Source of the DNA: Isoetes taiwanensis
Lineage: Eukaryota > Streptophyta > Lycopodiopsida > Isoetales > Isoetaceae
Direction: 5' to 3'
DNA: 64,000 nt
Assembly (NCBI GenBank): GCA_021234155.1
Contig: JAJEKV010000044.1
Location: 12,907,848 to 12,971,847, forward strand
This document shows, one piece after another, positions 22,952 through 37,429 of this stretch. The first letter of the stretch is position 1; every line of letters begins with the position of its first letter. Made by a program: the position numbers and the translations under genes. The notes under the pieces are model-generated. The model saw nothing but the letters and a program-made list of their open reading frames with translations. It was not told where the DNA came from and did no database searches.

Positions 22952-23776
22952 CTAGTCGGCTTCGACCAAGTCGGAGACGACTCGCCCACCAAACTCCTTC
23001 ATGAACTCTGGGTATTGTTTCTCCAAATCCTGCTTCAATACCCAGGTCGCGTCTTCCGCGGGCAAGTGTTTCCACTTAACCAAATACTGGAGGAACTGAG
23101 ATCTCCTCGTCTTCTTGAATGACTTATCAAGAAGTAATTCAGGCACAATTTCAACTTGCTCCTCCGTCATTTCCAACAACGTTGGAGTATCCAAAACCTC
23201 CTCAGGGTTTGGGTTGTGCCTTTTCAATAAGCTCACATGGAAGACCTTGTGGATCTTAAGGTGCATCGGGAGATCCAACTTGTAGGCCTGAGAGCCCACC
23301 TTCTCCAAGATCTTGAACGGACCGGCCCACCTAGGGGCGAGCTTCTTACAATTGCTAATACGAAGCTTAGCTTGCTTCACCTTGATCTTCAACCATACCT
23401 TATCGTCCACCTTGAACTCCCTTACGGTCCTGTGCCTGTCGGCTACACTCTTCTGCCGACTTCTTGCTGCTAGAAGGTACCCCCTTACTTCTTCCACCAG
23501 CTGCTGCATATCCCCTAGCATCTGCTGGGATACTTCGACCTTTGACACAGGATTGTGCCAAGTGTCCGGGGTGAGGCACTAGTACCCGTAATTGATCATG
23601 AAGGGAGACATCTGGGATGACTCCTGCTTCGTACTATTGTAGGCGAATTCTACCAAGTGGATGTAATCACCCCACTTGGATTGCTTATTCCACACATAAC
23701 TTCTGAGCATATCTTCGATGATGCGATTCGTCCGCTCCGTCTGGCCATCCGTCTGAGGATGGTAAGCCGTGCTCAT
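22952..23776 (-). pseudogene. Gypsy integrase C-terminal part with chromodomain
   Basis: Two frames. 23776-23579 holds the end of the integrase core (STAYHPQTDGQTERTNRIIE, with the catalytic Glu). After a frameshift, 23548-22952 holds the GPF/Y module (PRWAGPFKILEKVG, YKLDLP) and a C-terminal chromodomain (QYLVKWKHLPAEDATWV) about 40 residues before the end. The chromodomain places the element among chromoviruses, whose chromodomains steer integration to particular chromatin. Aligned with HP1, the central cage Trp is kept (VKW), but the other two aromatic positions are Ile and Leu, as in the group II chromodomains of plant chromoviruses. Confidence 0.9.
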
Positions 23777-24880
23777 CGAGAGCTTGGTCTGGATCGTGGC
23801 AAAAAGATCCTGCCAGAATGCACTGAGAATCCCTATCTGAAATTATCTCTCGAGGCATGCCGTGGAGTCTAAAAATCTCCTTAACAAATAGAACGGCAGT
23901 ATCTAAGGTTGTATCCGTAGTTTTGCAAGGCACGAAGTGTGCCATCTTAGATAATTCGTCTACGACAACCATTAATGCATCTTTGCCTCGTAGAGTTCTA
24001 GGAAGTCCTGTGATAAAATCCATGCTTATTACTTCCCACTTTGCATTCGGCACTGCTAAAGGTTCCAAGGCTCCCGGAATTCGAAGCTGCTCTGCCTTGG
24101 TCTGCTGGCACAACTGGCATTCCCGAATATATCTGGCTATCTGTTTCTTCATTCCTGGCCAGAAATAGCTACTTCAAATCTTGAAGTAGGTCTTCATAAA
24201 TCCCGCATGCCCTGCTATTGGGCTGTTGTGTGTGTCATGAAGAATTAACTTCCTTACACCTGACGATTCAGGCACACACAACTTATCTTTATGGTACAAC
24301 AGGTTGCCTTCCTTCCTATAATGTTTGAAGGCTTCCCGTTCCTTATCTGTTCTAGCCTCCTTAGAGAGGCTTGCCCATACCTCCTTGAAATCACCATCAG
24401 ATGGCAATGTCTCCTCAATTTTCTTGCCATACCCACTCGAAAGAGTTGATATGGCATTACAATGTGTTCTCGTCTCAAGGGGTCTTCTAGAGAGAGCATC
24501 AGCAACCACATTCAACTTACCCGGCTTATAAGCAATCTCGAAATCATACTCTTCGAGGAGTTCCATCCACCTCCTTTTCCTTAGATTGAGGAGTGGTTGG
24601 GTAAAAATGTATTGGAGACTCTGGTGATCAGTATCTAACTGAAATTTCCTTCCAAGCAAATAATGCCTCCAAATACGAAGAGCTCTCACAATAGCTAGAA
24701 GTTCCTGATCATGGGTTGGATAACGCTGCTCGGCGTCATTCAACTTCTTAGAATCATAGGCTATTACTCTTCCTTCTTGCATAAGGACTCCACCTGCTGC
24801 TAGCTTACTCGCATCCGTTGCTACTAGCTTGTCCTTGTCTGGATCCGGCGGAACTAGCACTGGAGCTGTTGTTAAGGCTT
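23685..24880 (-). pseudogene. Gypsy RNase H and integrase N-terminal half
   Basis: 24860-24174 encodes RNase H (VATDASKLAAGGVLMQ, YPTHDQELLAIVRALR, TDHQSLQYI, NVVADALSRR) and the start of the integrase HHCC finger (HDTHNSPIAGHAG). After a stop/frameshift at about 24170, 24152-23685 gives CQLCQQTKA and the integrase core with Asp in SMDFITGLP and Asp in IISDRDSQ, then shifts frame again. The right end of this block (24880) is the precise point where Element 1 entered. The missing text resumes at 36005. Confidence 0.93.
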
Positions 24881-25189
24881 GGGTGGATTCACGCTATAGT
24901 GGATCAGTTTTGGTGTCCCCCATGTCCCCCCCAAATAGCTTAAAAGTATAGCTTGTATTTGTGGTTTAAGAAATGCATTTGTGGTTTGAGAAATTGTATA
25001 ACATTGATTACGTTAACGCCTTTTCCAGTAACCGATGAGTAATTCTAATAATAACCAACCACTTCATTAATGCTGGAGGGAATCTTTTCAAATGCTCAAA
25101 CGGTGGAAACATGTAGAGGGATTTTGTTCCTCATTCTTTTGCTCAGTATTATTTTGGTAAGTCTACAGTGTGAAGCACATTTATGAAAA

Positions 25190-28520
<3,331 letters not shown>

Positions 28521-30197
28521 GGTGAACACTTATTGTTGTGAGCAGATGATGATGATGAAAAGATCAAAGCCATTTGCCATCTGGGTTGTCACGATGATGA
28601 TTTTCATGTATTGATGTTTTAATAGATAATGATGACGAAGATGAGTTGATATATCTTATATTCTTCTACTTGTGTTTTCTGTGCTTGTATGATAATGTTA
28701 TTGTTTAGACTTTATGTTATTAATGTTTCATTGATAACTAACATATGTTTAAAAGGTGTGTTGGTTTATTCATTTGATAGATATTGAATGAATAGGTGTT
28801 AGGTTCAAATCCAAGGATGTTAAGTTTGAATTTTGTATTCATGAATGTTAAAATAATTGTGGATCTATGTCTTACATGGTAGAGTAGTCCAATACAAAAA
28901 CCCTAAATCTATCAATATCCCACACCAATATCCCACATGCCAAAGAAGCAAAAGTAGCATGTGTATATAAGATGCACCTAGAAGTGATTAAGTATCATGT
29001 GATTGGGCCTTGTTGACGAACCTTTGGAGACATCCAAGGGGGATGGACATGTGGTGCGCGTCGGGGATGCCCTACAATTAGTCGAGCCACATTGGTATGA
29101 GATCTAATGACCTCGAATCGGATATAATTCGAGGGTTCTCTTTAAATGGAGATTTACGGAAGGCAGAGGCCGAGATAGGTCCCAATAAAGTCGGAGTGGA
29201 TATCCCACTATGATGGCTCACATGATCTAACCTCTAGGGTGGATAGTAGGTCCCAATAAAGTCGGAGTGGATATCCCACTATGATGGCTCACATGATCTA
29301 GCCTCTAGGGTGGCCTCCTAGAGGGTGTGTAACCTCTTTAAATAGAGATTTACGGAAGGCAGAGGCCGAGATATGGATATCCCACTATGATGGCTCACAT
29401 GATCTAACCTCTAGGGTGGCCTCCTAGAGGGTGTGTAACCTCGAGGGTGTATAGTATAGTGTCTTAGAGGTCTTAGAGGGTTGATATGCTTGTTGGGGGG
29501 GTTGTGAATGATATATGTGTTGACAATTGGATTTACAGGACAATGATGGTGAATACATTCGAGACGAGACATGGAGGTATATATAAAGGTATGTATAATC
29601 ATCTGCATACAAAATGGTACCATGCATAAAACCCTAAACAACAAAATCCCAAACAACAACTAAAAAGAAAAAGAAAAAGAAAAGTGAGTGAGTGAGGTAG
29701 TAGTGAGATGGGTGTATAGTATAGTGTCTTAGAGGTCTTAGAGGGTTGATATGCTTGTTGGGGGTTGTTGTGAATGATATATGTGTTGACAATTGAATTT
29801 ACAGGACAATGATGGTGAATACATTCGAGACGAGACATGGAGGTATATATAAAGGTATGTATGATCATCTGCATACAAAATGGTACCATGCATAAAACCC
29901 TAAACAACAAAATCCCAAACAACAACTAAAAAGAAAAAGAAAAGTGAGTGAGTGAGGTAGTAGTGAGATGGGGGCGCTTCCCCCTCGAGAGTGAGGTCGA
30001 TGAGTGAGGTGGGGCGCTTCCCCTCGAGCAGGATGAGTGAGGTGGGGGCGCTTCCCCTCGAACGGTGAGGATGAGTGAGGTGGGGGCGCTTCCTCGCCGT
30101 TGAGGGACTTTGCAGCATTAGACTAAGTCCTTAGAGAGGTCCTTAAAAAAGTGTCCTTAAGAAAATGAACTCCAGAACTCCAACTTCAAAAAGAAAA
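28521..30197. repeat. Element 1 central tandem and dispersed repeats
   Basis: No gene. 29180-29440 holds three copies of a unit containing GGATATCCCACTATGATGG and CCTCTAGGGTGG. 29440-29710 and 29712-29970 are a near-identical direct duplication of about 260 bp (each with GTATAGTGTCTTAGAGGTC and CATAAAACCCTAAACAAC). 29970-30110 holds four copies of a GAGTGAGGTGGGGGCGCTTC unit. These lie between the two convergent transcription units. Confidence 0.85.
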
Positions 30198-30830
30198 ACA
30201 ACAAACAAACTAACCCATAAACTAAAACTCCACAAACTCAAACTCCAATTCTTTTGTGACTTATTACTACACAAACACAAACTCCACAAACTAAAACTCC
30301 AATTCTCTCTGTGGCTTGTTACTACATAAACTCAAAACTTCCAATTCAACTCTAAACTCCACAAACTAAAACTCCAATTCTCTTTGTGGCTTGTTACTAC
30401 ATAAACTCAAACTTCCAATTCAACTCTAACTTTGTGTTTACAATACATTCAAAATCTGAATAAGCAAGTCATGTCTATTACAATACAAAAACTTAAACTC
30501 CAATTCTCTTTGTTGTTTGTGGCTTGTTAGTACATAAACGCAAACTATCAATTCAACTCCAAGTTTGTGTTTACAATGTATTCAACTCCAAGTTTGTGTT
30601 TACAATGTATTCAAAATCTGAATAAGCAAGTCATGTCTATTACAATACAAAAACTTAAACTCCAATTCTCTTTGTTGTTTGTGGCTTGTTAGTACATAAA
30701 CACAAACTGCCAATTCAACTCCAAGTTTGTGTTTACAATGTATTCAACTCCAAGTTTGTGTTTACAATGTATTCAACTCCAAGTTTGTGTTTACAATGTA
30801 TTCAAAATATGAATAAGCAAGTAATCTCAT
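30198..30830. repeat. Element 1 tandem repeats with AACTCCAA and GTTTACAATGTATTC units
   Basis: Two unit types alternate: a longer one of about 95-150 bp (AAACTCCAATTCTCTTTGT, GGCTTGTTACTACATAAAC) and a 33-bp one (ATTCAACTCCAAGTTTGTG then TTTACAATGT), the latter in tandem three times at 30713-30800. Confidence 0.85.
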
Positions 30831-30897
30831 ATCTATTACAAGTTATGTCCATAATCTCTAAAAACTTGATTACATATACAAATAATCAAGTAATCCC

Positions 30898-31795
30898 TTA
30901 TACTAGACACAACCTGTGGTGTAAAACATCGATTTGAATATCAGAACCAATTCTATGGCAAAGATCTTTCTCCATGATGATTTTAGCAAACATACAAATA
31001 TACAATCCACATGAATAACCATCTGATTGGAGAGGATGAGGGCTAAGATGGCACCACCGCAAATTCTCTTTGAATTGGGCTGCTCGTGGGGAAAGCTTGG
31101 CCAAAGCTTTTATTAGCTTGTTATAAGAGAGGAAAGTCAATTCCTACATAATCAAAATAAGTTTACATTTGAATTCACAAATTGACCACTTGCCTGCTTA
31201 TAGGTGTCCAATCATACCTTTGACAACCAAGGCTATCAAAGTGCAATATAACTGGATAAGTGTAATTGCTAGGGGCTAAAAGACCCAATATCATAGTTGC
31301 AGTCCAATGATTCGTATGGCACATAGGAATAATCAAACATGCACAATGGTCCATATCCAATCCCAGCAACAATTTGGATATAACAAGTTCTTTTTTCATT
31401 TTATATATCCATATGTTAGTGCATGACATATGTATACTTGTTTTCTTCATTCCACATCCAAATGTAGCCACTCATTTCTAAGCAAAATACACCATGCTAT
31501 AAAAAGGTCACAACAGAAAGTACAATCATGGGTATGCAACAGTTTACCTCATGAACAGATCAATGATCGTACTATTAAGCCACCGTGTCTCATTATCCAG
31601 AATGTCTACTTCTGTGCTCGTTATAGTGATTGGGTTGAACTCGGCGCAATACACCATGGGTAGAAAGTTGTCGAGCAATTCTACTAGGGATCTGCTCCTC
31701 TTCCTCAATCTGTTATTAAGGTAAATAATACAATCCAAGGAAACAAATGCAAAATTCACAAAGGGAAATGTAGTTTTAACACATTTAGATTTCAA
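30898..31795 (-). CDS. Element 1 Ulp1/SENP-like C48 cysteine protease segment
   Basis: Three exon-like pieces in order on the minus strand. 31693-31544 gives the family's N-terminal signature (ILDNETRWLNSTIIDLFM). 31471-31175 gives the catalytic His and Asp (CHTNHWTATMIL, VILHFDSLG). 31140-30898 gives the oxyanion Gln and nucleophile Cys (HPLQSDGYSCGLYICMF). All four active-site residues (H, D, Q, C) are present, so the domain may be functional. Known relatives remove SUMO or similar modifiers. Ulp1-like domains are known passengers of plant Mutator-like and CACTA elements, but here it sits after a HAD domain in a different transposon. Exon limits are approximate. Confidence 0.82.
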
Positions 31796-31869
31796 AGTAG
31801 ATTTCAGATATCTTACACAATGTTTTGTAACAAATTAGATCTAAAATAGCTTATAGATTCTAGTAATAA

Positions 31870-32802
31870 TCAAATCTTGTTCTTCTTCTTCATAGCCACA
31901 ATAAATTTTTCAGAGATATCATCCAACCAATTTTCTATTGGATGATCTTGTACATATGTAGCAACACTATCAGCAGAAGAAAGGCCCAACAACCATGGCT
32001 TCAAAACTTTGGTAAAATAGTCTCGATCACCTTGCTCAGGATTGAAGGTGATAGGAGTGACTATAGTGTGTCTATTTTTGTAACCTTTGTACATATGGTC
32101 ATCAACCAAGAGTGTATTGACCACTTTATATGATCCTGCAAGAGGTTTGTGATTGTACACTTTCTCTAGAATCTTGAAGTTAATATTGATTTTATTAACT
32201 TTAGTGCATGCTCTAGTGAGTTCCTTTAGACCCCACTGGAATATTAATGCACTCCTTATATCTTCTGGAAAGAACTTTTTAGTTATCAGGTTCAAGATGA
32301 TACCATCGAAATCAGCCCATATTGCAATGTCAAACTGGTTTATACACCAGCCAAGAAACTCGAATAAACCTTTCCTGAATACCACCATCTTTGTTTTGAA
32401 AAGCATCAAAAGTTCTAGTGGTGGATCCACCCTTGGTATGACATTCCTACTAGTTTGCTCGTAGAATTTTCCAAGCACACCATTGAAATCAAAGATCAAT
32501 AGTTTTTTAGACAACCTGATTCTCTTGATGGCTGGAGATGATGCACAATCACTTCCAGGTATAATAAGCTCCGTTTTCTTCTCCTTGAACTCTCCATCAG
32601 AATTGTCAGGTACTAGTAAAAACAATAAGATACAATGGTCAAATATTGAAGAAGAACGAGACAAAAAAGAAGCTAGGAAAAAAATGAAACCTTTTAACTC
32701 AATCAATGCAGGTATCTTACTTGGTTGTTTTGTGGATGGTGGTTGAGGTAAAATGCTATTTGACATTACATTGTCATCATCAAATTGTATTTCTTGAGCC
32801 AA
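31870..32802 (-). CDS. Element 1 FCP1/NIF-like HAD phosphatase segment
   Basis: The minus-strand segment contains the HAD motifs: KLLIFDFNGVLGKF (motif I, nucleophile Asp kept, second Asp replaced by Asn), FDIAIWADF (motif II region) and TLLVDDHMYKG (paired Asp of motif IV). This is the layout of the FCP1/SCP/NIF domain, which removes phosphate from Ser residues such as those in the RNA polymerase II tail. The Asn in motif I (DxNG) also occurs in plant NIF-like proteins. The 5' part (KGFIFFLASFL...) looks like an unspliced intron between about 32700 and 32615. It lies between the coiled-coil/RING part and the Ulp1 part, probably in one transcript. Confidence 0.82.
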   Translation of the reverse strand: MAQEIQFDDDNVMSNSILPQPPSTKQPSKIPALIELKGFIFFLASFLSRSSSIFDHCILLFLLVPDNSDGEFKEKKTELIIPGSDCASSPAIKRIRLSKKLLIFDFNGVLGKFYEQTSRNVIPRVDPPLELLMLFKTKMVVFRKGLFEFLGWCINQFDIAIWADFDGIILNLITKKFFPEDIRSALIFQWGLKELTRACTKVNKININFKILEKVYNHKPLAGSYKVVNTLLVDDHMYKGYKNRHTIVTPITFNPEQGDRDYFTKVLKPWLLGLSSADSVATYVQDHPIENWLDDISEKFIVAMKKKNKI

Positions 32803-33104
32803 GAGAGTTGCTACATATTTAAAGAATTAGTACACTAATTTACTAAATGTAATGGAACAAAAGTGAAGGAAGAATACCTTTGTTTTTTCTAGTAGATATC
32901 TCTTCGACATTTTCGGTTTCGATTTCCAATTTGCTACTTGTATCTATACCTAAAGAAACTATAGCTTCAGTATGAATAATATTAGAACTATCAAAGGAAT
33001 AATAAAATTAGTATCTTAAACCAACCAGATATGAAATCTTTGACTTCTACTACAAAAAGTGGTTTTTTTAAATACAAGAAGAATGAAAAATAACATAAGT
33101 TGTT

Positions 33105-34162
33105 CTAATACAAACTATTAACTTTTACATTACCTTGTTTCTCACTTTCTGATTGTCCAGTGTGCTCTTCTTTCTCAATTTCAGGTTGTGTTGCATTCTC
33201 CACTTGGATCTTTTGCTCTTCTATCTGTGAGAATAGATATCCCTTATCTCTACTTGTGCTTGCATATGTGGGATTCATATGTACATCTAAAAGGACAACC
33301 AACAAAACCATCAACATTAAATGATGTTAAGAATTTGATTGCTTAACCACTTGTACATACCATATGAGTGTACAACTTTCTTCACGCCAAATGCAGCAAT
33401 CCAAGTGGCAGATATGATCTGGTCACAATCTGGGCTACAACACTTATCCCTATAACTGAAAACAAGAAATTATACACATCAATTTAAAGAGCTTAATGAT
33501 CAAAATATAACTATTGTTAAGATCAAAATTTACTATTGCTCATACCTTAATAATGAGGCCAAACATTGAATACGGTAAAGATGGTTACACTCTGGAGTAA
33601 CAAAGGGCAGTGGCTTCCCATCATATTCCAAGAATCTTCTACAATAGGGACATACACGTTCAGGTGAGTCTGATAGAAAATTTGCTTCTATAGACTCGGG
33701 TAGATAAGGATCTAGTTTAATCCCTTTCTCAAGGACATTGCAGCCTTCAATAAGCCTTTCAAAACACGGTCTGAGTTTTGCAATCTCATCATTGTCCCCT
33801 TGCCTCCTCTTCTCAATAATATCAAGATCTTCCTCTACAACAACCAATGATGCCACAACTTTAACTACCTCGGCTTCCTTCATATCTGCCACCTGTTGCA
33901 CGCCTGCAGCTGCTTCCTTTGTCATTCCTTGCATCAAGCATTTGATGTCTACAATTTCTTGCATATAATGCTCCTTCTTCTCCCTCAATGATTTGAAGGT
34001 TTTCTTCAACTCTTTCCATTTGTTATATGACTGTTGTAGCCTGCAATCAACCTCTTTCACCTTCAATTCAGTGGACTCCTTCCATTTTGTCATCACCCGT
34101 AAGGAATCTGTAATGAAACAATTCAGCAAATTAGTTACAGGGATACAAAGTATATTCCACAA
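33105..34162 (-). CDS. Element 1 coiled-coil protein segment with RING-like zinc cluster
   Basis: 34110-33536 encodes a long charged coiled coil (KWKELKKTFKSLREKKEHYM, VADMKEAEVVKVVASLVV), then VCPYCRRFLEYDGKPLPFV and ECNHLYRIQC. A splice donor (AAG|GTATGAG) at about 33536 joins to an exon at 33463-33362 that continues YRDKCCSPDCDQI. So two Cys pairs, a Cys-Asn-His and further Cys pairs are spread over two exons, as in a RING or U-box-like zinc fold. A further exon-like piece lies at 33286-33105 (Glu/Gln-rich). It may be the N-terminal part of the protein that ends with HAD and Ulp1. Confidence 0.6.
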
Positions 34163-34189
34163 TCTAAAGAAACTTTATTAAAGGCTCAA

Positions 34190-34720
34190 TCCACAATCTG
34201 TATTCCACTACTCACTATAATTCAGGTCCAGTCTATAAAATATAATCCACAAAGCACAAAGTATAAATCCTTAATCACAATTTAACCGTCACAAATGCAA
34301 AACCACAAACCAGCACAAATGCAAAACCACAGAACACAATATAAAATTCCCCCAATCCACAAACCAAAACATGCAACCACAAAACCACAAACTACAGAAC
34401 ACAATATAAAATTCACTCAATCCACAAACCAAGATACCTAACTCATAAACCAAATCCATTAACCACAAATCATAAACCACAAACAACAAATCCAAATATA
34501 TAAACTACAATCTAAATTCACAAACTCTAAATCACAATTATATACCACAAACAATATAAATTCACAACTCCAAACCACAATTCTACTAAAGAACTATAAT
34601 ATAAGAACTCCAAACCACAATTCTACTAAAGAACTACAATTTAAGAACTGCTGACTAAAACCACAAAAACTATCACAAAAACTATGACCACAATAACCAC
34701 AAAGGTTAGGCTATGAACAA
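34190..34720 (-). repeat. Element 1 right-arm AAACCACAA array (inverted relative to left arm)
   Basis: At least a dozen copies of ACCACAA and variants (AAAACCACAAACC, ATCCACAAACC) occur in about 530 bp. Read on the minus strand they are TTGTGGTTT, the same motif as at 26160-26625, so the two arms are inverted copies in motif content. Like the left array it lies in an intron-like gap of the coding unit. Confidence 0.85.
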
Positions 34721-34953
34721 ACCAATGATTATTAAGACTCTACAATGTTTATCAAAAGTACTTACTATCAGAATGTCCAAATGTAAAATCTCCTTTTTCC
34801 ATCTCCAACTTTGCTGAACCCACCCACATTGTGTTGCGTAAGCTCATTTACAGACAAAATGCAAATTAAACAAAATAAAAACTACAATTTGTATTACCAT
34901 ATTTCTGTCTCTTGGACTCCACGGTTTTAGAATATGATGAAGCCAATCGTGGT

Positions 34954-35367
34954 TCAGTGATGCCTGAATCTTGTATAGGTTTTAGTAGTCGCACTATCTT
35001 CTTCGATGGGTATATTATCTTCTTCTAGCATTGAAGGCCTCTTTTTTGAAGCATGCTTATAAAAACTCAACCAATCTATATCCTTACCTTTAACATCATG
35101 CAAAAACCATGCTACAGTCATAACTTGACTAACCTGCCCATTTTGAACATGACTCCTTTCCTCATAGATTGCCCTATAAGTGCTCAGAAAAGCCTCTTTC
35201 TTTTCTTTTTTCAGAGCCCTCAATCTATAGGATTGTTTATTCTCCACCTTTGGTCCCCAATACTTGCGCATCTCTAATGGATCCACAAACTTTTCCTCAT
35301 GCTTTAACAAATCCCTGTATGATAATCCACTATCATTCAAGACAATTTTTTCCATTTCTACAACCAT
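34954..35367 (-). CDS. Element 1 minus-strand unit, N-terminal exon, unknown domain
   Basis: 137 codons starting MVVEMEKIVLNDSGLSYRDL and containing MRKYWGPKVENKQSYRLRAL and MTVAWFLHDVKGKDIDWLSF. It is hydrophilic and helical with many Lys and Glu. I do not recognise the domain. It lies upstream of the coiled-coil exons in the same orientation, about 1.2 kb inside the right end, as expected for a first exon. Confidence 0.5.
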   Translation of the reverse strand: MVVEMEKIVLNDSGLSYRDLLKHEEKFVDPLEMRKYWGPKVENKQSYRLRALKKEKKEAFLSTYRAIYEERSHVQNGQVSQVMTVAWFLHDVKGKDIDWLSFYKHASKKRPSMLEEDNIPIEEDSATTKTYTRFRHH

Positions 35368-35369
35368 GA

Positions 35370-36004
35370 AATTTAAGAGACCAAGGATTGAACCAACTCC
35401 ACAAGGTCAAAAATCAATCAAAAAAAAATCGGCACTACATACAACAAAAGCTTTGCCACAAGCTCTAGCTATGATCCGACAATCTTTGTGCCATGATCCA
35501 CAAGCTATGATCCACAAGATCTGGCTATGCTTCCGCAATCTCTGTTTAGGTCTTTTCAAATCAATGGAAACAAAATCGGCACTGCATATAGCAAAAGCTT
35601 TTCCCAAAAGCTTTTCCCATGATTCAGCAAGCTATGATCCGCCAATCTCTGTTTGGTGGCTATGATCCACAAGATCTGTTTGGCTATTGTCCACAAGCTA
35701 CGATCCACAAGATCTGCCTATTCTTCGGCGGTCTCTATTTAGGTCTTTTTGGTGTTTTTGGTTATTTTTTGGCGGTCCACGTTATTTTGGTCTCCGTGGC
35801 ATTTGGCTTGTGTGGCAAATTCAAAAAGGTCCTATTCTCGAGAAAGATATCATGCCAAAGAGAGGGAATTTTATTTTTGCACTATTATAAATGCTAAATG
35901 ATTTGATTTTTTGTGTGTACAAACCACAATCTTGAACTATGTTTTGGACTATTTTTGTGGTGCAAAAATGAGCAGAATTGAGACACCATATCATGAATCC
36001 ACCC
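35370..36004. other. Element 1 right subterminal region
   Basis: No gene. Repeated phrases GATCCACAAGATCTG, CTATGATCCRCAA and GGCACTRCATAYARCAAAAGC occur two to four times between 35420 and 35720. It ends in the inverted terminus at 35984-36004. Confidence 0.6.
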
Positions 36005-37429
36005 GCTTTCTTAAGCTTTTCAAATGAAGAACATTTTCTAGCCAATGTGTTCTCCAATCTTTCACCTTAACACTCTTAGTGAGGTCCGTCAAGGGGGACG
36101 CCCACTTAGCGAAGTCCTTCACGAACTTCCTATAGTATCCTGCCAGACCTAGGAAGCTTCTCACTTCGGCTACATTCTTTGGAGCTGGCCAATCAACTAC
36201 TGCTTCAATCTTTGTGGGGTCAGTGGAGATTCCTTCCACTGATATCACGTGGCCCAAGTACTCCACTCTTTCGGTAGCAAAGTGGCATTTCGAGAGATTC
36301 CCATACAATCGATGCCGTCTCAACTTTTCCAACACTCTTCTCAATTGCTGACAATGATCTTCAATGGACTTGCTGTAGACTAGAATGTCGTCGAAGAAAA
36401 CAATGACAAACTCATCTAAGAACTCCCTGAAGATGTCGTTCATGAGACGCATGAAAGTTGCCGGGGCATTCGATAAGCCAAAGGGCATTACCGTAAACTC
36501 GAAGTGCCCGTACCGCGTTTTGAAGGCGGTCTTATGGATATCTTCTTCCTTTATCCTTATTTGGTGGTAGCCTGACCTTAAATCAATCTTAGAGAAAACT
36601 TTCGCTCCTTGGAGCTGATCCATCAAATCATCTGCCCTTGGCAGAGCATACTTATTCTTTATCGTCTTCTTGTTAAGCTGGCGATAGTCTATGCACATTC
36701 TTACCCGTCTTTCTTCTTCACGAAGAGTATGGGTGCTCCAAAAGGAGACACACTTGCTCTAATAAATCCAAGGTCAAGCAATTCCTGCAGCTGCTTCTTG
36801 AGCTCAATCAACTCCGAGGTGCTCATCCTATAAGGTGCCTTGCTGGTAGGCTTAGCATCTGGAGCTAGTGTGATTTCACACTCTACACCCCTATAAGGTG
36901 GTATCTGACGGATTTGATCCGAAAATACATCATTGAACTCCCTAATGAGCCTTGCTACTGGCTTGGGCAACTGGTTCCCACTTAGGTCACTTCCCTTCTC
37001 TTTACTTGGTTCAATTGCCTCTAACCTCAGAATATAATCCACCTTATTCCTTATTATACTTTTCCTTAGCTGCTTTATAGAAATGCACTGCATAGGAGAA
37101 GCTACCTTCTTACCTTTTACGATGAATCTGTTGCCGTCTGGCACCGTCATAGAGATCTCGTTGCGTTCGCACTCAATCATCGCTTTAGCTGGCTTTAGGA
37201 ACTCCATTCCTACTATAAGGTCATACCTTCCAATATCCATGACCTCTGCCCCCATCGGCCACTTGCTTCTACTAAGGTCTATGTCAAACGTGATCCTCCT
37301 CCCCTTAGTGTGCCGAATGGCACCGTTTGCCATGTTAACTGGCCTTGGCTTTGACTTTAAGACTTTATTCTTCATTAGGGCAGCCAGCCTAGGAGACGCA
37401 AAGTTATGAGAGCTACCTGTATCTATCAA
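36005..37429 (-). pseudogene. Gypsy protease and reverse transcriptase
   Basis: 37429-36701 begins with the protease active site (MIDTGSSHNFAS), a flap region (YDLIVGMEFL) and then the RT N-terminus up to [10 protein letters not shown] small deletion shifts the frame at about 36700, and 36698-35991 continues [25 protein letters not shown], the catalytic [11 protein letters not shown] and YLGHVIS. At the left edge the coding text switches frame at about 36060 and stops at FEKLKKA, where Element 1 entered. RT catalytic Asp residues are present, but the frameshifts disable the polyprotein. Confidence 0.93.
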
